Source: Streptomyces sp. HNM0574
GTDB taxonomy: Bacteria; Actinomycetota; Actinomycetes; Streptomycetales; Streptomycetaceae
Direction of reading: 5' to 3'
Assembly (NCBI RefSeq): GCF_012726235.1
Contig: NZ_JAASAH010000004.1
Span: 62,001-126,000 of the forward strand
DNA length: 64,000 nucleotides
Shown here: piece after piece, positions 16,018-24,292 of the stretch
Layout: every line of letters starts with the position of its first letter
How positions within the stretch are numbered: the stretch's first letter is position 1
Made by a program: the position numbers and the translations under genes
The notes under the pieces: generated by a model
What the model was told of the DNA's origin: nothing
Seen by the model: the letters and a program-made list of their open reading frames with translations, nothing else
Database searches by the model: none

Positions 16018-17865
16018 TTGTCGTCGTCTCGCCACGCCCGTACCGCCGCACTGACCGCCGCGGCGCTGTGCTCCACACTGCTCGTCCTGCCGGCCTCCTC
16101 GTCGGCCGCCGCCCCTGACGAGGGCACGCGCATCCACGAGATCCAGGGCGCCACCCGCCTCTCCCCCCTCGCGGGCGAGCGGGTCTCGGACGTGCCGGGC
16201 GTGGTGACCGCCGTACGCGGCTTCGGCAAGGCCCGCGGCTTCTGGGTCCAGGACCCGGAGCCGGACGACGACCCGGCCACCAGCGAGGGCCTGTTCGTCT
16301 ACACCGGCGAGAAGACACCGGACGTGAAGCCGGGCGACGTGCTGCGCCTCACCGGCGAGGTGGCCGAGTACTACCCGGGCGGCGAGGAGGCCGGCGGCCA
16401 GTCCGTCACGCAGCTGACCGGCGCCACCTGGAAGGCCGGCTCCGGCACGGCCGCGCTGCCCGAGGCGGTGACGCTCGACGCGGAACGCGTCCCCGCGGCC
16501 TACGCGCCGCAGAAGGACGGCAAGAGCATCGAGGAACTGCCGCTGCGCCCCGGGAAGTACGCCCTCGACCTCTACGAATCCCTCGAAGGGATGCGCGCCT
16601 CGGTCAACGACGCGCCCGTCACGGGCCCGACCTCGGCCTACGACGACCTGTGGGTGACGGCCGACCCGGAGCAGAACCCCACCCCGCGCGGCGGCACCTT
16701 CTACGGCGCGTACGACGAGCAGAACGGCGCCCGCGTCAAGATATCCTCGCTGCTCCCCGCCGCCGACCACCCCTTCCCGAAGGCGGACGTCGGCGACACC
16801 CTCAGCGGCCGCACCGAAGGCCCCCTGGACTACGACCAGTTCGGCGGCTACACCCTCCGCGCCACCGAGCTGGGCAAGCACACCGACGGCGGCCTGAAGC
16901 GCGAACGCACCCGCGCGCAGCGCGAGGACGAGCTGTCCGTCGCCACCTACAACGTGGAGAACCTCTCCCCCGCCACCGAGGACGGCAAGTTCGCCCGCCT
17001 CGCCGAGGCCCTCGTCGACAACCTCGCCTCCCCCGACATCGTCACCCTGGAGGAGGTCCAGGACGACTCGGGCCCCGAGGACGACGGCACGGTCTCGGCC
17101 GACAAGACGCTGAAGCAGCTGACGGAGGCCATCGCGGCCGCGGGCGGCCCGTCGTACGAGTGGCGCCAGATCGACCCGGCCGACGGCGCCGACGGCGGCC
17201 AGCCGGGCGGCAACATCCGCGTCGCCTTCCTCTACAACCCGGAGCGGGTCTCCTTCACCGACCGCAAGGGCGGGGACGCGACGACGCCCGTGACGGTCGA
17301 GGAGTCCGACGGCGCCCCCGCGCTGTCCGCCTCGCCGGGCCGCGTCGCCCCGCAGGACGAGGCGTGGAAGGCCGCGCGCAAGCCGCTGGCCGGTGAGTTC
17401 CGCTTCAAGGGGCGCCCGGTCTTCGTCGTCACCAACCACTTCAGCTCCAAGGGCGGCGGCGACCTGGAGGGCGACGAGCCGATGGAGGGCCGCTTCCAGC
17501 CGCCCACCCGGCACTCGGAGCCCCAGCGGATCGAACAGGCCGAACTGGTCAACGAGTTCGTCCGCGACATCCGGAAGGTCGACCCGGACGCCGCCGTCGT
17601 CGCCACCGGCGACTTCAACGACTTCCCCTTCTCCCCCGCGCTGGACGCGCTCCGCGCCGACGGCGCCCTCACCAGCCCCATGGACCAGCTGCCCGAGAAC
17701 GAGCGCTACGGCTACGTCTTCAACGGCAACTCACAGACCCTGGACCACATCCTGACCTCGCCGGGCGCGGGCCGCGTGGACTACGACATCGTGCACGTCA
17801 ACGCCGAGTTCCACGACCAGTCCAGCGACCACGACCCGTCAGTGACCCGGCTTCCCCTCGGCTGA
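16018..17865 (+). CDS. Secreted endonuclease/exonuclease/phosphatase family protein (ExeM/NucH-like)
   Basis: The 615-residue protein begins with a signal peptide (about 1-35, ending ASSSAAA). An OB-fold-like region follows (about 40-290; ATRLSPLAGERVSDVPGVV, GFWVQDPEPD). The C-terminal nuclease domain shows the EEP motifs ATYNVENL, LEEVQD, NHFSSKGG, ATGDFNDFPFSP, TLDHILTS and SDHDP. Together these supply the metal-binding Asn, Glu, Asp and His residues. The likely role is degradation of extracellular DNA for phosphate or nitrogen. TTG at 16018 is chosen because GGAGGG lies 4 bases upstream; longer frames lack a signal peptide at their start. The 3' end overlaps the converging EI24 gene by 27 bases. 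Confidence 0.9.
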   Translation: MSSSRHARTAALTAAALCSTLLVLPASSSAAAPDEGTRIHEIQGATRLSPLAGERVSDVPGVVTAVRGFGKARGFWVQDPEPDDDPATSEGLFVYTGEKTPDVKPGDVLRLTGEVAEYYPGGEEAGGQSVTQLTGATWKAGSGTAALPEAVTLDAERVPAAYAPQKDGKSIEELPLRPGKYALDLYESLEGMRASVNDAPVTGPTSAYDDLWVTADPEQNPTPRGGTFYGAYDEQNGARVKISSLLPAADHPFPKADVGDTLSGRTEGPLDYDQFGGYTLRATELGKHTDGGLKRERTRAQREDELSVATYNVENLSPATEDGKFARLAEALVDNLASPDIVTLEEVQDDSGPEDDGTVSADKTLKQLTEAIAAAGGPSYEWRQIDPADGADGGQPGGNIRVAFLYNPERVSFTDRKGGDATTPVTVEESDGAPALSASPGRVAPQDEAWKAARKPLAGEFRFKGRPVFVVTNHFSSKGGGDLEGDEPMEGRFQPPTRHSEPQRIEQAELVNEFVRDIRKVDPDAAVVATGDFNDFPFSPALDALRADGALTSPMDQLPENERYGYVFNGNSQTLDHILTSPGAGRVDYDIVHVNAEFHDQSSDHDPSVTRLPLG

Positions 17866-18756
17866 GCTCCACGCGCCGCGCGGATCCACCGCACCACCGG
17901 GGCCCGTCGGCCCCTGCTGCCCCCACGGGGTCTGCGGGGCCCACGGGCCCTGCTGCGTGCCCAAGTCGCCCTGTGCCGCCTGCGGTTGGGACGCGTCCTG
18001 CGCACCGTCCTCCCGCGGCTCGGTGTCCTCCCCGAGGACGTCGCGGACGAGGAGCGCCGCGCCCGCGACCGCGCCCGGCATCAGCAGCACCGCGACGAAG
18101 GGGACGAGGAAGCACAGCACCAGCGGCAGCCCGAAGCCGATCGCCAGCCCCTTGCGCCGCCCGAGCAGGCGCAGCCGCTCGCGCACCGGGATGTCCCGGC
18201 GCTGCATGGCGACGGAGCAGAGCTCGACGGCGAGGAAGAAGCCGGAGACGCAGAAGCCCAGCGCGGGGACGACGGTCTGGCCGACGACGGGCAGGAAGCC
18301 CAGGAAGAACAGCGGCACCGCGAAGAGCGCGGCCCGCCACAGCACGTAGAGGCTGTCGCACAGGGCGATCCACAGCTCGGCCGCGAGCGACCGGTCCGGG
18401 CCCTCGGGGCATCCCCCGTAGGACTTCTCGGTCTCCTCGGAGAGCTTCTCGTAGAACGGGTCGCCGACGAGCAGGGTGACGGCGGTGAAGGTGAGCAGCG
18501 CGATGCCGAGCACCGCGAGCCACAGCAGGACGGCGAAGAGGGTGCGCAGCGGCGCCCGCCAGGCCCAGTCGTCCGCGAAGGGCGTGGCCCAGGTGACGAT
18601 GTCGTCCGTGGCGAAGGCGAAGGCGGCGAGCCCCGCCGCGTACAGCACGAACGTGATCAGCGCGGGCAGCAGCCCGAAGCCGAACCACCGTCCGTGGCCC
18701 ATCACCCAGCGCTGTCCGCGCCCCAAGTACCGTGCACCCGCCCTGACATCACGCAT
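17839..18756 (-). CDS. EI24-domain membrane protein (CysZ-like fold)
   Basis: The 305-residue protein has about six hydrophobic segments with the EI24/CysZ pattern (GFGLLPALITFVLY, GDPFYEKLSEETEK, LFFLGFLPVVGQTVVPALGF). A soluble Pro/Gln/Gly-rich tail of about 65 residues follows. CysZ proteins move sulfate, but this actinobacterial group has no assigned substrate. ATG at 18756 is preferred because TAGGCT on the minus strand (18764-18769) ends 7 bases upstream, as for a leaderless transcript. An in-frame ATG at 18783 is the alternative. Both candidate starts lie in the arms of a 33-bp inverted repeat. Confidence 0.82.
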   Translation of the reverse strand: MRDVRAGARYLGRGQRWVMGHGRWFGFGLLPALITFVLYAAGLAAFAFATDDIVTWATPFADDWAWRAPLRTLFAVLLWLAVLGIALLTFTAVTLLVGDPFYEKLSEETEKSYGGCPEGPDRSLAAELWIALCDSLYVLWRAALFAVPLFFLGFLPVVGQTVVPALGFCVSGFFLAVELCSVAMQRRDIPVRERLRLLGRRKGLAIGFGLPLVLCFLVPFVAVLLMPGAVAGAALLVRDVLGEDTEPREDGAQDASQPQAAQGDLGTQQGPWAPQTPWGQQGPTGPGGAVDPRGAWSSAEGKPGH

Positions 18757-18785
18757 GCCCGTAAGCCTATGGCCTACGGGCATGC
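18753..18785. repeat. Inverted repeat over the EI24 start codon
   Basis: GCATGCCCGTA and TACGGGCATGC are perfect 11-bp arms, with a further inner GCC/GGC pairing. The repeat lies between dapD and the EI24 gene. It covers the EI24 start and -10, so it could be an operator or a hairpin ending dapD transcription. Confidence 0.55.
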
Positions 18786-18820
18786 GCGGGGTACGCGGTG
18801 CGGCGCGGGGGCCGCCGCCG

Positions 18821-19810
18821 TCAGTTGTGCGCGTGCAGCGCCTCGTTCAGACCGCCCCAGGAGCCGGTGCGCTGGAGCGCCTCGACGGTGCCGGTGGTCG
18901 AATTGCGGCGGAAGAGCAGGTTGTTGGCGCCGGACATGTCCGCCGCCTTGACGACCTTGCCGTCGGGCAGCGTCACGCGCGTACCGGCGGTGACGTACAG
19001 CCCGGCCTCGACGACGCAGTCGTCGCCGAGGGAGATGCCGATACCGGCCTCGGCGCCGAGCAGGCAGCGCTGACCGATGGAGATGGTCTGCTTGCCGCCG
19101 CCGGAGAGGGTGCCCATGATCGAGGCGCCGCCGCCGATGTCGGAGCCGTCGCCGACGACGACGCCCGCGCTGACCCGGCCCTCGACCATGGAGGTGCCGA
19201 GGGTGCCGGCGTTGAAGTTGACGAAGCCCTCGTGCATGACGGTGGTGCCCTCGGCGAGGTGCGCGCCGAGCCGGGCCCGGTCGGCGTCGGCGAGCCGGAC
19301 GCCCTTGGGCACGACGTAGTCGGTCATCCGCGGGAACTTGTCCACGCTGGTGACGTTGAGGTACGTGCCCTCGGCGCGGGCCGCGAGGCGGACCTCCTCG
19401 ATGCGGTCGGCCTGCACCGGACCGCGGGTGGTCCAGGCGACGTTGGCGAGGTGGCCGAACATGCCGTCGAGGTTCTGGCCGTGCGGCCGGACCAGGCGGT
19501 GGCTGAGCAGGTGCAGCCGCAGGTACACGTCGTGCGCGTCCGCCGGCTTGTCGTCGAGCGAGGCGACGACGGTGCGGACGGCGACCGTCTCCACGCCGCG
19601 CACCGGGTCGGCGCCGAGCGCCTTGGGCGCGGACGGGCCCAGCAGTTCGGCGGCGCGCTCGGGGCTCAGCCGCTCGGTCCCTGCGGGACCCGGCTCGTCG
19701 ACGAGCTCGGGGGCGGGGAACCAGGTGTCGAGAACGGTGCCGTCGGAGGCGACGGTCGCGAGCCCGGCGCCGACAGCGCCGGTCGTACGGGGTGTGGATG
19801 CGTCGGTCAT
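18821..19810 (-). CDS. dapD: 2,3,4,5-tetrahydropyridine-2,6-dicarboxylate N-succinyltransferase
   Basis: The 329-residue enzyme catalyses succinylation of tetrahydrodipicolinate in the meso-diaminopimelate/lysine pathway. The sequence matches the actinobacterial DapD form: N-terminal [10 protein letters not shown] region, then a left-handed beta-helix built of hexapeptide turns ([49 protein letters not shown]). The C-terminal region [17 protein letters not shown] is also typical. A -10-like TAGCGT (19818-19823, minus strand) lies 7 bases before the ATG, so a leaderless message is likely. It is followed by the EI24 gene on the same strand. Confidence 0.95.
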   Translation of the reverse strand: MTDASTPRTTGAVGAGLATVASDGTVLDTWFPAPELVDEPGPAGTERLSPERAAELLGPSAPKALGADPVRGVETVAVRTVVASLDDKPADAHDVYLRLHLLSHRLVRPHGQNLDGMFGHLANVAWTTRGPVQADRIEEVRLAARAEGTYLNVTSVDKFPRMTDYVVPKGVRLADADRARLGAHLAEGTTVMHEGFVNFNAGTLGTSMVEGRVSAGVVVGDGSDIGGGASIMGTLSGGGKQTISIGQRCLLGAEAGIGISLGDDCVVEAGLYVTAGTRVTLPDGKVVKAADMSGANNLLFRRNSTTGTVEALQRTGSWGGLNEALHAHN

Positions 19811-19884
19811 ACCTCGAACGCTATCCGTACGGGGAGGGCGAAGGCGAACCGGTCTCAGCTCATGAGCCGCGGCCGGGGACGGTC

Positions 19885-20439
19885 TCAGGTGCGCGGCGGC
19901 TCGCCCGTGACGCGGGCCAGCGCGGAGCGCACCTCGGCCGGGTCGAAGGGCCGGTCGGTGAGGAGCATCTGGAGCATCAGGCCGTCGACGAGGGCGGTCA
20001 GGGCGCGCGCCGTGGCCCGGTCCGGGGTGCGGCGGGCGACGACGTCGACCATGTCGTCGATCCAGGTGCCGGCGACGGGCTGGAGCGCGGGGCGGCGCAG
20101 GGCGGCGAGGTACAGCTCGTACTCCAGCCGGATGCGGCCGCGGCCGCCGGAGGCGTAGCGCTGGAGCAGCCCGGTGAGCGCGTCGGCCAGCGGCTCGTCC
20201 TCGGGCAGCTCCTCGCTCCAGCCCGCGATGGCCGTCTGCGGCGCGGAGTTGACCTGTTCGAGGGCGGCGACGAGGAGGTCGTCGAGCCCGGCGAAGTGGT
20301 ACGTGGTGGAGCCGAGCGGCACGTCGGCCTCGGCGGCGACGGCGCGGTGGCTGAGCGCGTCGATGCCCTTGAGCTCGACGAGCCGGATGGCCGCGTCGAT
20401 GATCCGCTGCCGGCGCTCGGGGTCGTAGCGGCGGGCCAT
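19885..20439 (-). CDS. TetR-family regulator of the adjacent SMR efflux gene
   Basis: The 184-residue protein has a TetR DNA-binding domain (about 10-56; [18 protein letters not shown], then [20 protein letters not shown]) and a helical ligand-binding C-terminal region. Its start codon shares one base with the SMR gene stop (TGATG), so the pair forms a translationally coupled operon. That organisation suggests it represses the operon through the CGTACA repeats upstream of the SMR gene. The ligand is unknown but is presumably a cationic drug carried by the pump. Confidence 0.9.
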   Translation of the reverse strand: MARRYDPERRQRIIDAAIRLVELKGIDALSHRAVAAEADVPLGSTTYHFAGLDDLLVAALEQVNSAPQTAIAGWSEELPEDEPLADALTGLLQRYASGGRGRIRLEYELYLAALRRPALQPVAGTWIDDMVDVVARRTPDRATARALTALVDGLMLQMLLTDRPFDPAEVRSALARVTGEPPRT

Positions 20440-20759
20440 CAGTGCGAGCCCCCGAGGTTGAGCACGACGACTCCGCAGATCACCAGCAGCAGCCCGATGA
20501 TCTTCGCCGCGGTGACCGCCTCGCCGATGAAGACCATGCCGATGGCGGCGACGGCCGCGGTGCCGAGCCCGGCCCATATCGCGTACGCGGTGCCGACCGG
20601 CATGCTCTTGAGCGCCTGCGCGAGCAGCGTGAACGCCACGATGTACCCGGCGACGGTGGCGAGCGAGGGCCACAGGCGGGTGAAGCCGTCGCTGTACTTC
20701 ATCGCGGTGGTGCCCAGCACTTCGGCGAGGATCGCCCCCGCAAGCGTCAGATAGACCAT
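20439..20759 (-). CDS. SMR-family multidrug efflux protein
   Basis: This is a 106-residue, four-helix small multidrug resistance protein. Key residues are present: Glu13 in helix 1 ([11 protein letters not shown]), Tyr59 and Trp62 in helix 3 ([11 protein letters not shown]) and the [11 protein letters not shown] segment before helix 4. Such proteins work as antiparallel dimers exchanging protons for quaternary ammonium cations or guanidinium. The ATG at 20759 lies 7 bases after a -10-like TACGCT, so a leaderless start is likely. It is the first gene of the operon with tetR. Confidence 0.92.
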   Translation of the reverse strand: MVYLTLAGAILAEVLGTTAMKYSDGFTRLWPSLATVAGYIVAFTLLAQALKSMPVGTAYAIWAGLGTAAVAAIGMVFIGEAVTAAKIIGLLLVICGVVVLNLGGSH

Positions 20760-20760
20760 G

Positions 20761-20796
20761 CGTACAAGCGTACACAAGGTTATGTACGGTCGTACA
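20761..20796. promoter_or_regulatory. CGTACA repeats, probable TetR operator
   Basis: CGTACA occurs at 20761, 20769 and 20791, with its inverse TGTACG at 20783. The pair at 20769-20788 forms a palindrome with an 8-base centre. It overlaps the -10 (20767-20772) of the SMR gene. Confidence 0.6.
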
Positions 20797-20831
20797 CAGC
20801 GGCCGTTGCGCAGCAGCCGTCCGCGCATGCG

Positions 20832-20876
20832 AACGGCCGTGCCGGGTCAGCGTGTTGCCGACCCGGCACGGCCGTT
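20832..20876 (-). terminator. 17-bp stem terminator of the suf operon
   Basis: AACGGCCGTGCCGGGTC pairs perfectly with GACCCGGCACGGCCGTT around an 11-base loop. It lies 31 bases after the last suf-operon stop (minus strand). Confidence 0.75.
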
Positions 20877-20907
20877 GTCCCCGCCGCGCGAGCGCGGCGC
20901 GGGGTGC

Positions 20908-21237
20908 TCAGACGTTGAAGCCGAGCGCGCGCAGCTGCTCGCGCCCGTCGTCCGTGATCTTGTCCGGACCCCACGGCGGCATCCAGACCCAGTTGATCCG
21001 CAGCTCCTTGACGATGCCCTCGGTCGCGGACTTCGCCTGGTCCTCGATGACGTCCGTGAGCGGGCAGGCCGCCGAGGTCAGCGTCATGTCGATGGTGGCG
21101 ATGTTCGCCTCGTCGATGTGCACGCCGTAGATCAGACCGAGGTTGACGACGTCGATGCCCAGCTCGGGGTCGACCACGTCGTACAGGGCCTCGCGGACCT
21201 CGTCCTCGCTCGCGGGCTTCGTGGTGGTCTCAGTCAT
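20908..21237 (-). CDS. DUF59/MIP18-family Fe-S assembly protein (SufT/PaaD-like)
   Basis: The 109-residue protein carries the DUF59 motif DPELGIDVVNLGLIY (23-37) and the reactive Cys59 in TSAACPLTD. Proteins of this family help load or mature Fe-S clusters; in Mycobacterium the equivalent last suf-operon gene is called sufT. It ends with a conserved C-terminal LGFNV. The ATG overlaps the sufU stop (ATGA), placing it as the last gene of the suf operon ahead of a strong terminator. Confidence 0.9.
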   Translation of the reverse strand: MTETTTKPASEDEVREALYDVVDPELGIDVVNLGLIYGVHIDEANIATIDMTLTSAACPLTDVIEDQAKSATEGIVKELRINWVWMPPWGPDKITDDGREQLRALGFNV

Positions 21238-21746
21238 GCGGTCTTCTCCTTCGCCGCGTCGGCGCCCGCCTGTGTCTCGCCCAGCGCTTGCGCCGTTGCT
21301 TCCGCCCCGCCGAACGCCTTCGCCGTTGCGTCCTTCCATGCCATCCAGCTCAGCAGAGCACACTTCACCCGAGCCGGGTACTTGGAGACGCCGGCGAACG
21401 CGACGGCGTCCTCCAGCACCTCCTCCATGGCGTCGTCCGGCTCGATCTGGCCCTTGGACTGCATGAGCTCCAGAAACGTCTCCTGGATCTCCCGGGCCCG
21501 CCCGATGTCCTTGCCGACCAGCAGTTCGTTCAGCACCGAGGCGCTCGCCTGGCTGATGGAGCAGCCCTGGCCCTCGTAGCTGACGTCCCTCACGGTGCTG
21601 CCGTCGTACCGCACCCGCAGGGTGATCTCGTCACCGCAGGTGGGGTTGACGTGGTGCACCTCGGCGTCGCCTTCGCGCAGGCCGCGCCCGTGCGGGTGCT
21701 TGTAGTGGTCCAGGATCACGTCCTGGTACATCGAGTCGAGCTTCAC
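21234..21746 (-). CDS. sufU: SufU sulfur-relay/Fe-S assembly protein
   Basis: The 170-residue protein has the three conserved Cys and the Asp of SufU/IscU: Cys37 and Asp39 (NPTCGDE), Cys62 (GQGCSIS) and Cys129 (VKCALL). In Gram-positive bacteria SufU binds zinc and takes persulfide from SufS. The insertion between the second and third Cys is of SufU length. A C-terminal Ala/Glu tail (about 145-170) is extra. The GTG at 21746 gives the family-typical MKLDSMYQ start; an ATG lies five codons later. Confidence 0.93.
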   Translation of the reverse strand: MKLDSMYQDVILDHYKHPHGRGLREGDAEVHHVNPTCGDEITLRVRYDGSTVRDVSYEGQGCSISQASASVLNELLVGKDIGRAREIQETFLELMQSKGQIEPDDAMEEVLEDAVAFAGVSKYPARVKCALLSWMAWKDATAKAFGGAEATAQALGETQAGADAAKEKTA

Positions 21747-21803
21747 GTGTCAGTCCCAGCCCTCAGGGTTCTCGGTCGCCATGCCTTCGGCCGTCGCCGG
21801 TCT

Positions 21804-23060
21804 CTAGCCGAAGAAGTTCCGTACGTGCTCCAGCCCCTCGGCCAGTGCGTCGACCTCGGCGGGCGTGGAGTACAGATAGAACGACGCTCGCGTGGTCGCA
21901 GGAATTCCGTACCGCAGGCAGACCGGCCGCGCGCAGTGGTGGCCGACCCGGACGGCGATGCCCTGCTCGTCCAGCACCTGGCCCACGTCGTGCGGGTGGA
22001 TGTCGCCGAGCGTGAAGGAGATCGTCGCGCCCCGCTCCTCGGCCGTGGTCGGGCCGATGAACCGCAGGTCGGGGATCTCCTTGAGCTTGGCGACGGCGTA
22101 CTCCGTCAGCGCGTGCTCGTGCTGGGCGATCCGGTCCATGCCGATCGAGGTGAGGTAGTCCACCGCGGCACCCAGGCCGACGGCCTGCGCGACCGGCGGC
22201 GTACCCGCCTCGAACTTGTGCGGCGCCGGAGCGTACGTCGACGAGTGCATCGAGACCGTCTCGATCATCTCGCCGCCGCCGAGGAACGGCGGCAGGTCGT
22301 CCAGCAGCTCCTGCCGGCCCCACAGCACGCCGATGCCGGTCGGGCCGCACATCTTGTGACCGGTGAAGGCCACGAAGTCTGCCTGGAGCGCCTGCACGTC
22401 CAGCGGCGCGTGCGGCGCCGCCTGCGAGGCGTCGACGACGACGAGCGCGCCGACCTCCTGGGCACGCCGGACGATCGCCTCGACCGGGTTGACCGTGCCC
22501 ATGATGTTGGAGACGAGGGTGAAGGAGACGACCTTGGTCTTCTCCGTGATGACCTCGTCCACCGCGGAGAGGTCGAGCCGGCCGTCGTCGGTCAGCCCGA
22601 ACCACTTCAGCTTCGCGCCCGTGCGCTGCGAGAGCAGCTGCCACGGCACGATGTTGGAGTGGTGCTCCATCTCCGTGATCACGATCTCGGTGTCGTGCTC
22701 CACGCGGTAGGGCTCGTCCGCCCAGCCCAGCATGTTCGCGACGAGGTTGAGCGACTCCGAGGCGTTCTTGGTGAAGACGACCTCGTCCCGGCTCGGCGCG
22801 TTGATGAACGCCGCGACCTTGTCCCGCGCGCCCTCGTACAGCGCCGTGGCCTCCTCCGCGAGGACGTGCACCCCACGGTGGACGTTCGCGTTGTGCCGCT
22901 CGTAGTAGTCGTTCAGCACGTCGAGGACCTGGGTGGGCTTCTGCGACGTGGCCGCGTTGTCCAGGTAGACGACCTTCTTCCCGTCGTGGACCACGCGGTC
23001 CAGGATCGGGAAGTCCTTGCGGATCGCCTCGGTGTCGAGAAGGCCCGGCAGCTGCGTCAT
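21804..23060 (-). CDS. sufS: Cysteine desulfurase SufS
   Basis: The 418-residue class V aminotransferase fold shows the PLP-binding Lys236 (AFTGHKMCGPTG) and the catalytic Cys376 in RVGHHCARP, which carries the persulfide. Substrate-binding motifs YLDNAATSQKP, TEMEHHSN and DASQAAPH are intact. It supplies sulfur from cysteine to SufU. It lies between sufC (115-base gap) and sufU (57-base gap) in the suf operon. The length is typical of group II desulfurases. Confidence 0.97.
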   Translation of the reverse strand: MTQLPGLLDTEAIRKDFPILDRVVHDGKKVVYLDNAATSQKPTQVLDVLNDYYERHNANVHRGVHVLAEEATALYEGARDKVAAFINAPSRDEVVFTKNASESLNLVANMLGWADEPYRVEHDTEIVITEMEHHSNIVPWQLLSQRTGAKLKWFGLTDDGRLDLSAVDEVITEKTKVVSFTLVSNIMGTVNPVEAIVRRAQEVGALVVVDASQAAPHAPLDVQALQADFVAFTGHKMCGPTGIGVLWGRQELLDDLPPFLGGGEMIETVSMHSSTYAPAPHKFEAGTPPVAQAVGLGAAVDYLTSIGMDRIAQHEHALTEYAVAKLKEIPDLRFIGPTTAEERGATISFTLGDIHPHDVGQVLDEQGIAVRVGHHCARPVCLRYGIPATTRASFYLYSTPAEVDALAEGLEHVRNFFG

Positions 23061-23175
23061 GCCCTTGTCCCTCCGTTCGCCCCGCGGCCGCGGAGGCGGC
23101 GGATGCCGCCGTCCGCGGACCGCGGGTGCGCGGCCGTCGTGGTGGTCAGCGGCCCGGGGGCCGCGAATGCGTCGC

Positions 23176-23940
23176 TCACGAAGCGGCGCCGCCCTTCACG
23201 TACTCCTCGTAGCCCTCTTCCTCCAGCTTGTCCGCGAGCTCGGGGCCGCCGGACTCGGCGATCCGGCCCTTGGCGAAGACGTGGACGTGGTCGGGCTTGA
23301 TGTACCGGAGGATCCGCGTGTAGTGCGTGATCAGCAGGGTGCCGACCTCGCCGGACTCGCGGACGCGGTTGACGCCCTCGGAGACCACGCGCAGCGCGTC
23401 GACGTCCAGACCGGAGTCGGTCTCGTCGAGGATCGCCATCTTCGGCTTGAGGAGCTCCAGCTGGAGGATCTCGTGCCGCTTCTTCTCACCGCCGGAGAAG
23501 CCCTCGTTGACGTTCCGCTCGGCGAAGGACGGGTCGATGCTGAGGCGCTCCATGGCCTCCTTGACCTCCTTCACCCAGGTACGCAGCTTGGGGGCCTCGC
23601 CGCGGATGGCGGTGGCGGAGGTCCGCAGGAAGTTGGAGACGGAGACACCCGGAACCTCGACCGGGTACTGCATCGCGAGGAAGACGCCGGCGCGAGCGCG
23701 CTCGTCCGGGGTCATCTCCAGCACGTCCTCGCCGTCCAGCTTCACGGAGCCGCCGGTGATCGTGTACTTGGGGTGGCCCGCGAGCGAGTAGGCGAGCGTG
23801 GACTTGCCGGAGCCGTTCGGCCCCATGATGGCGTGCGTCTCACCCTGCTTCACGGTCAGGTCGACGCCGCGCAGGATTTCGCTCGCGCCGCCCTCGGTGT
23901 CGACGGAGACGTGCAGGTCGTTGATCTCAAGCGTTGCCAT
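23176..23940 (-). CDS. sufC: Fe-S assembly ATPase SufC
   Basis: The 254-residue ABC-type ATPase has Walker A GPNGSGKST (40-48), signature FSGGEKKR, Walker B AILDETDSGLD and the switch His in ITHYTRIL. These are all SufC hallmarks; the LDETDSGLD form separates it from transporter ATPases. It works with SufB and SufD as the soluble scaffold complex. It starts 7 bases after the Rieske-type gene in the operon. Confidence 0.97.
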   Translation of the reverse strand: MATLEINDLHVSVDTEGGASEILRGVDLTVKQGETHAIMGPNGSGKSTLAYSLAGHPKYTITGGSVKLDGEDVLEMTPDERARAGVFLAMQYPVEVPGVSVSNFLRTSATAIRGEAPKLRTWVKEVKEAMERLSIDPSFAERNVNEGFSGGEKKRHEILQLELLKPKMAILDETDSGLDVDALRVVSEGVNRVRESGEVGTLLITHYTRILRYIKPDHVHVFAKGRIAESGGPELADKLEEEGYEEYVKGGAAS

Positions 23941-23947
23941 GGGGGCT

Positions 23948-24292
23948 TCAGGACTCCTGGGTGACGGAGACGAGCACGGACGCGTCCGGACCCTCTCCTT
24001 CGATCTTTACGGGGTATACGGGGACGGGCCGGGTCGCGGGCGGCCCGGAGGGCTTGCCGCTGCGCAGGTCGAAGCTGGAGCCGTGCAGCCAGCACTCGAT
24101 CTGGCAGTCCTCGACATCGCCTTCCGAGAGGGAGACGTTCGCGTGCGAGCAGATGTCGTTGATCGCGTACACCTCGCCCTCCGTGCGGACGAGGGCCACC
24201 GGGACGCCGTCGAGCTCCACCCGCTTCGGGGTGTCCTCCTCGAGTTCGCCCAGTGACGCGACGCGCACGAACACCGCTTCCGGCCCACTCAT
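23948..24292 (-). CDS. Rieske-type ferredoxin within the suf operon
   Basis: The 114-residue protein has the Rieske 2Fe-2S ligands Cys48 and His50 (ICSHANV) and Cys67 and His70 (IECWLHGSSFD). The disulfide Cys pair of high-potential Rieske proteins is absent, so it is of the dioxygenase-ferredoxin type. Its place between sufD and sufC is conserved in actinobacteria and suggests an electron-transfer role in cluster assembly. The ATG overlaps the sufD stop by 4 bases. Confidence 0.92.
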   Translation of the reverse strand: MSGPEAVFVRVASLGELEEDTPKRVELDGVPVALVRTEGEVYAINDICSHANVSLSEGDVEDCQIECWLHGSSFDLRSGKPSGPPATRPVPVYPVKIEGEGPDASVLVSVTQES

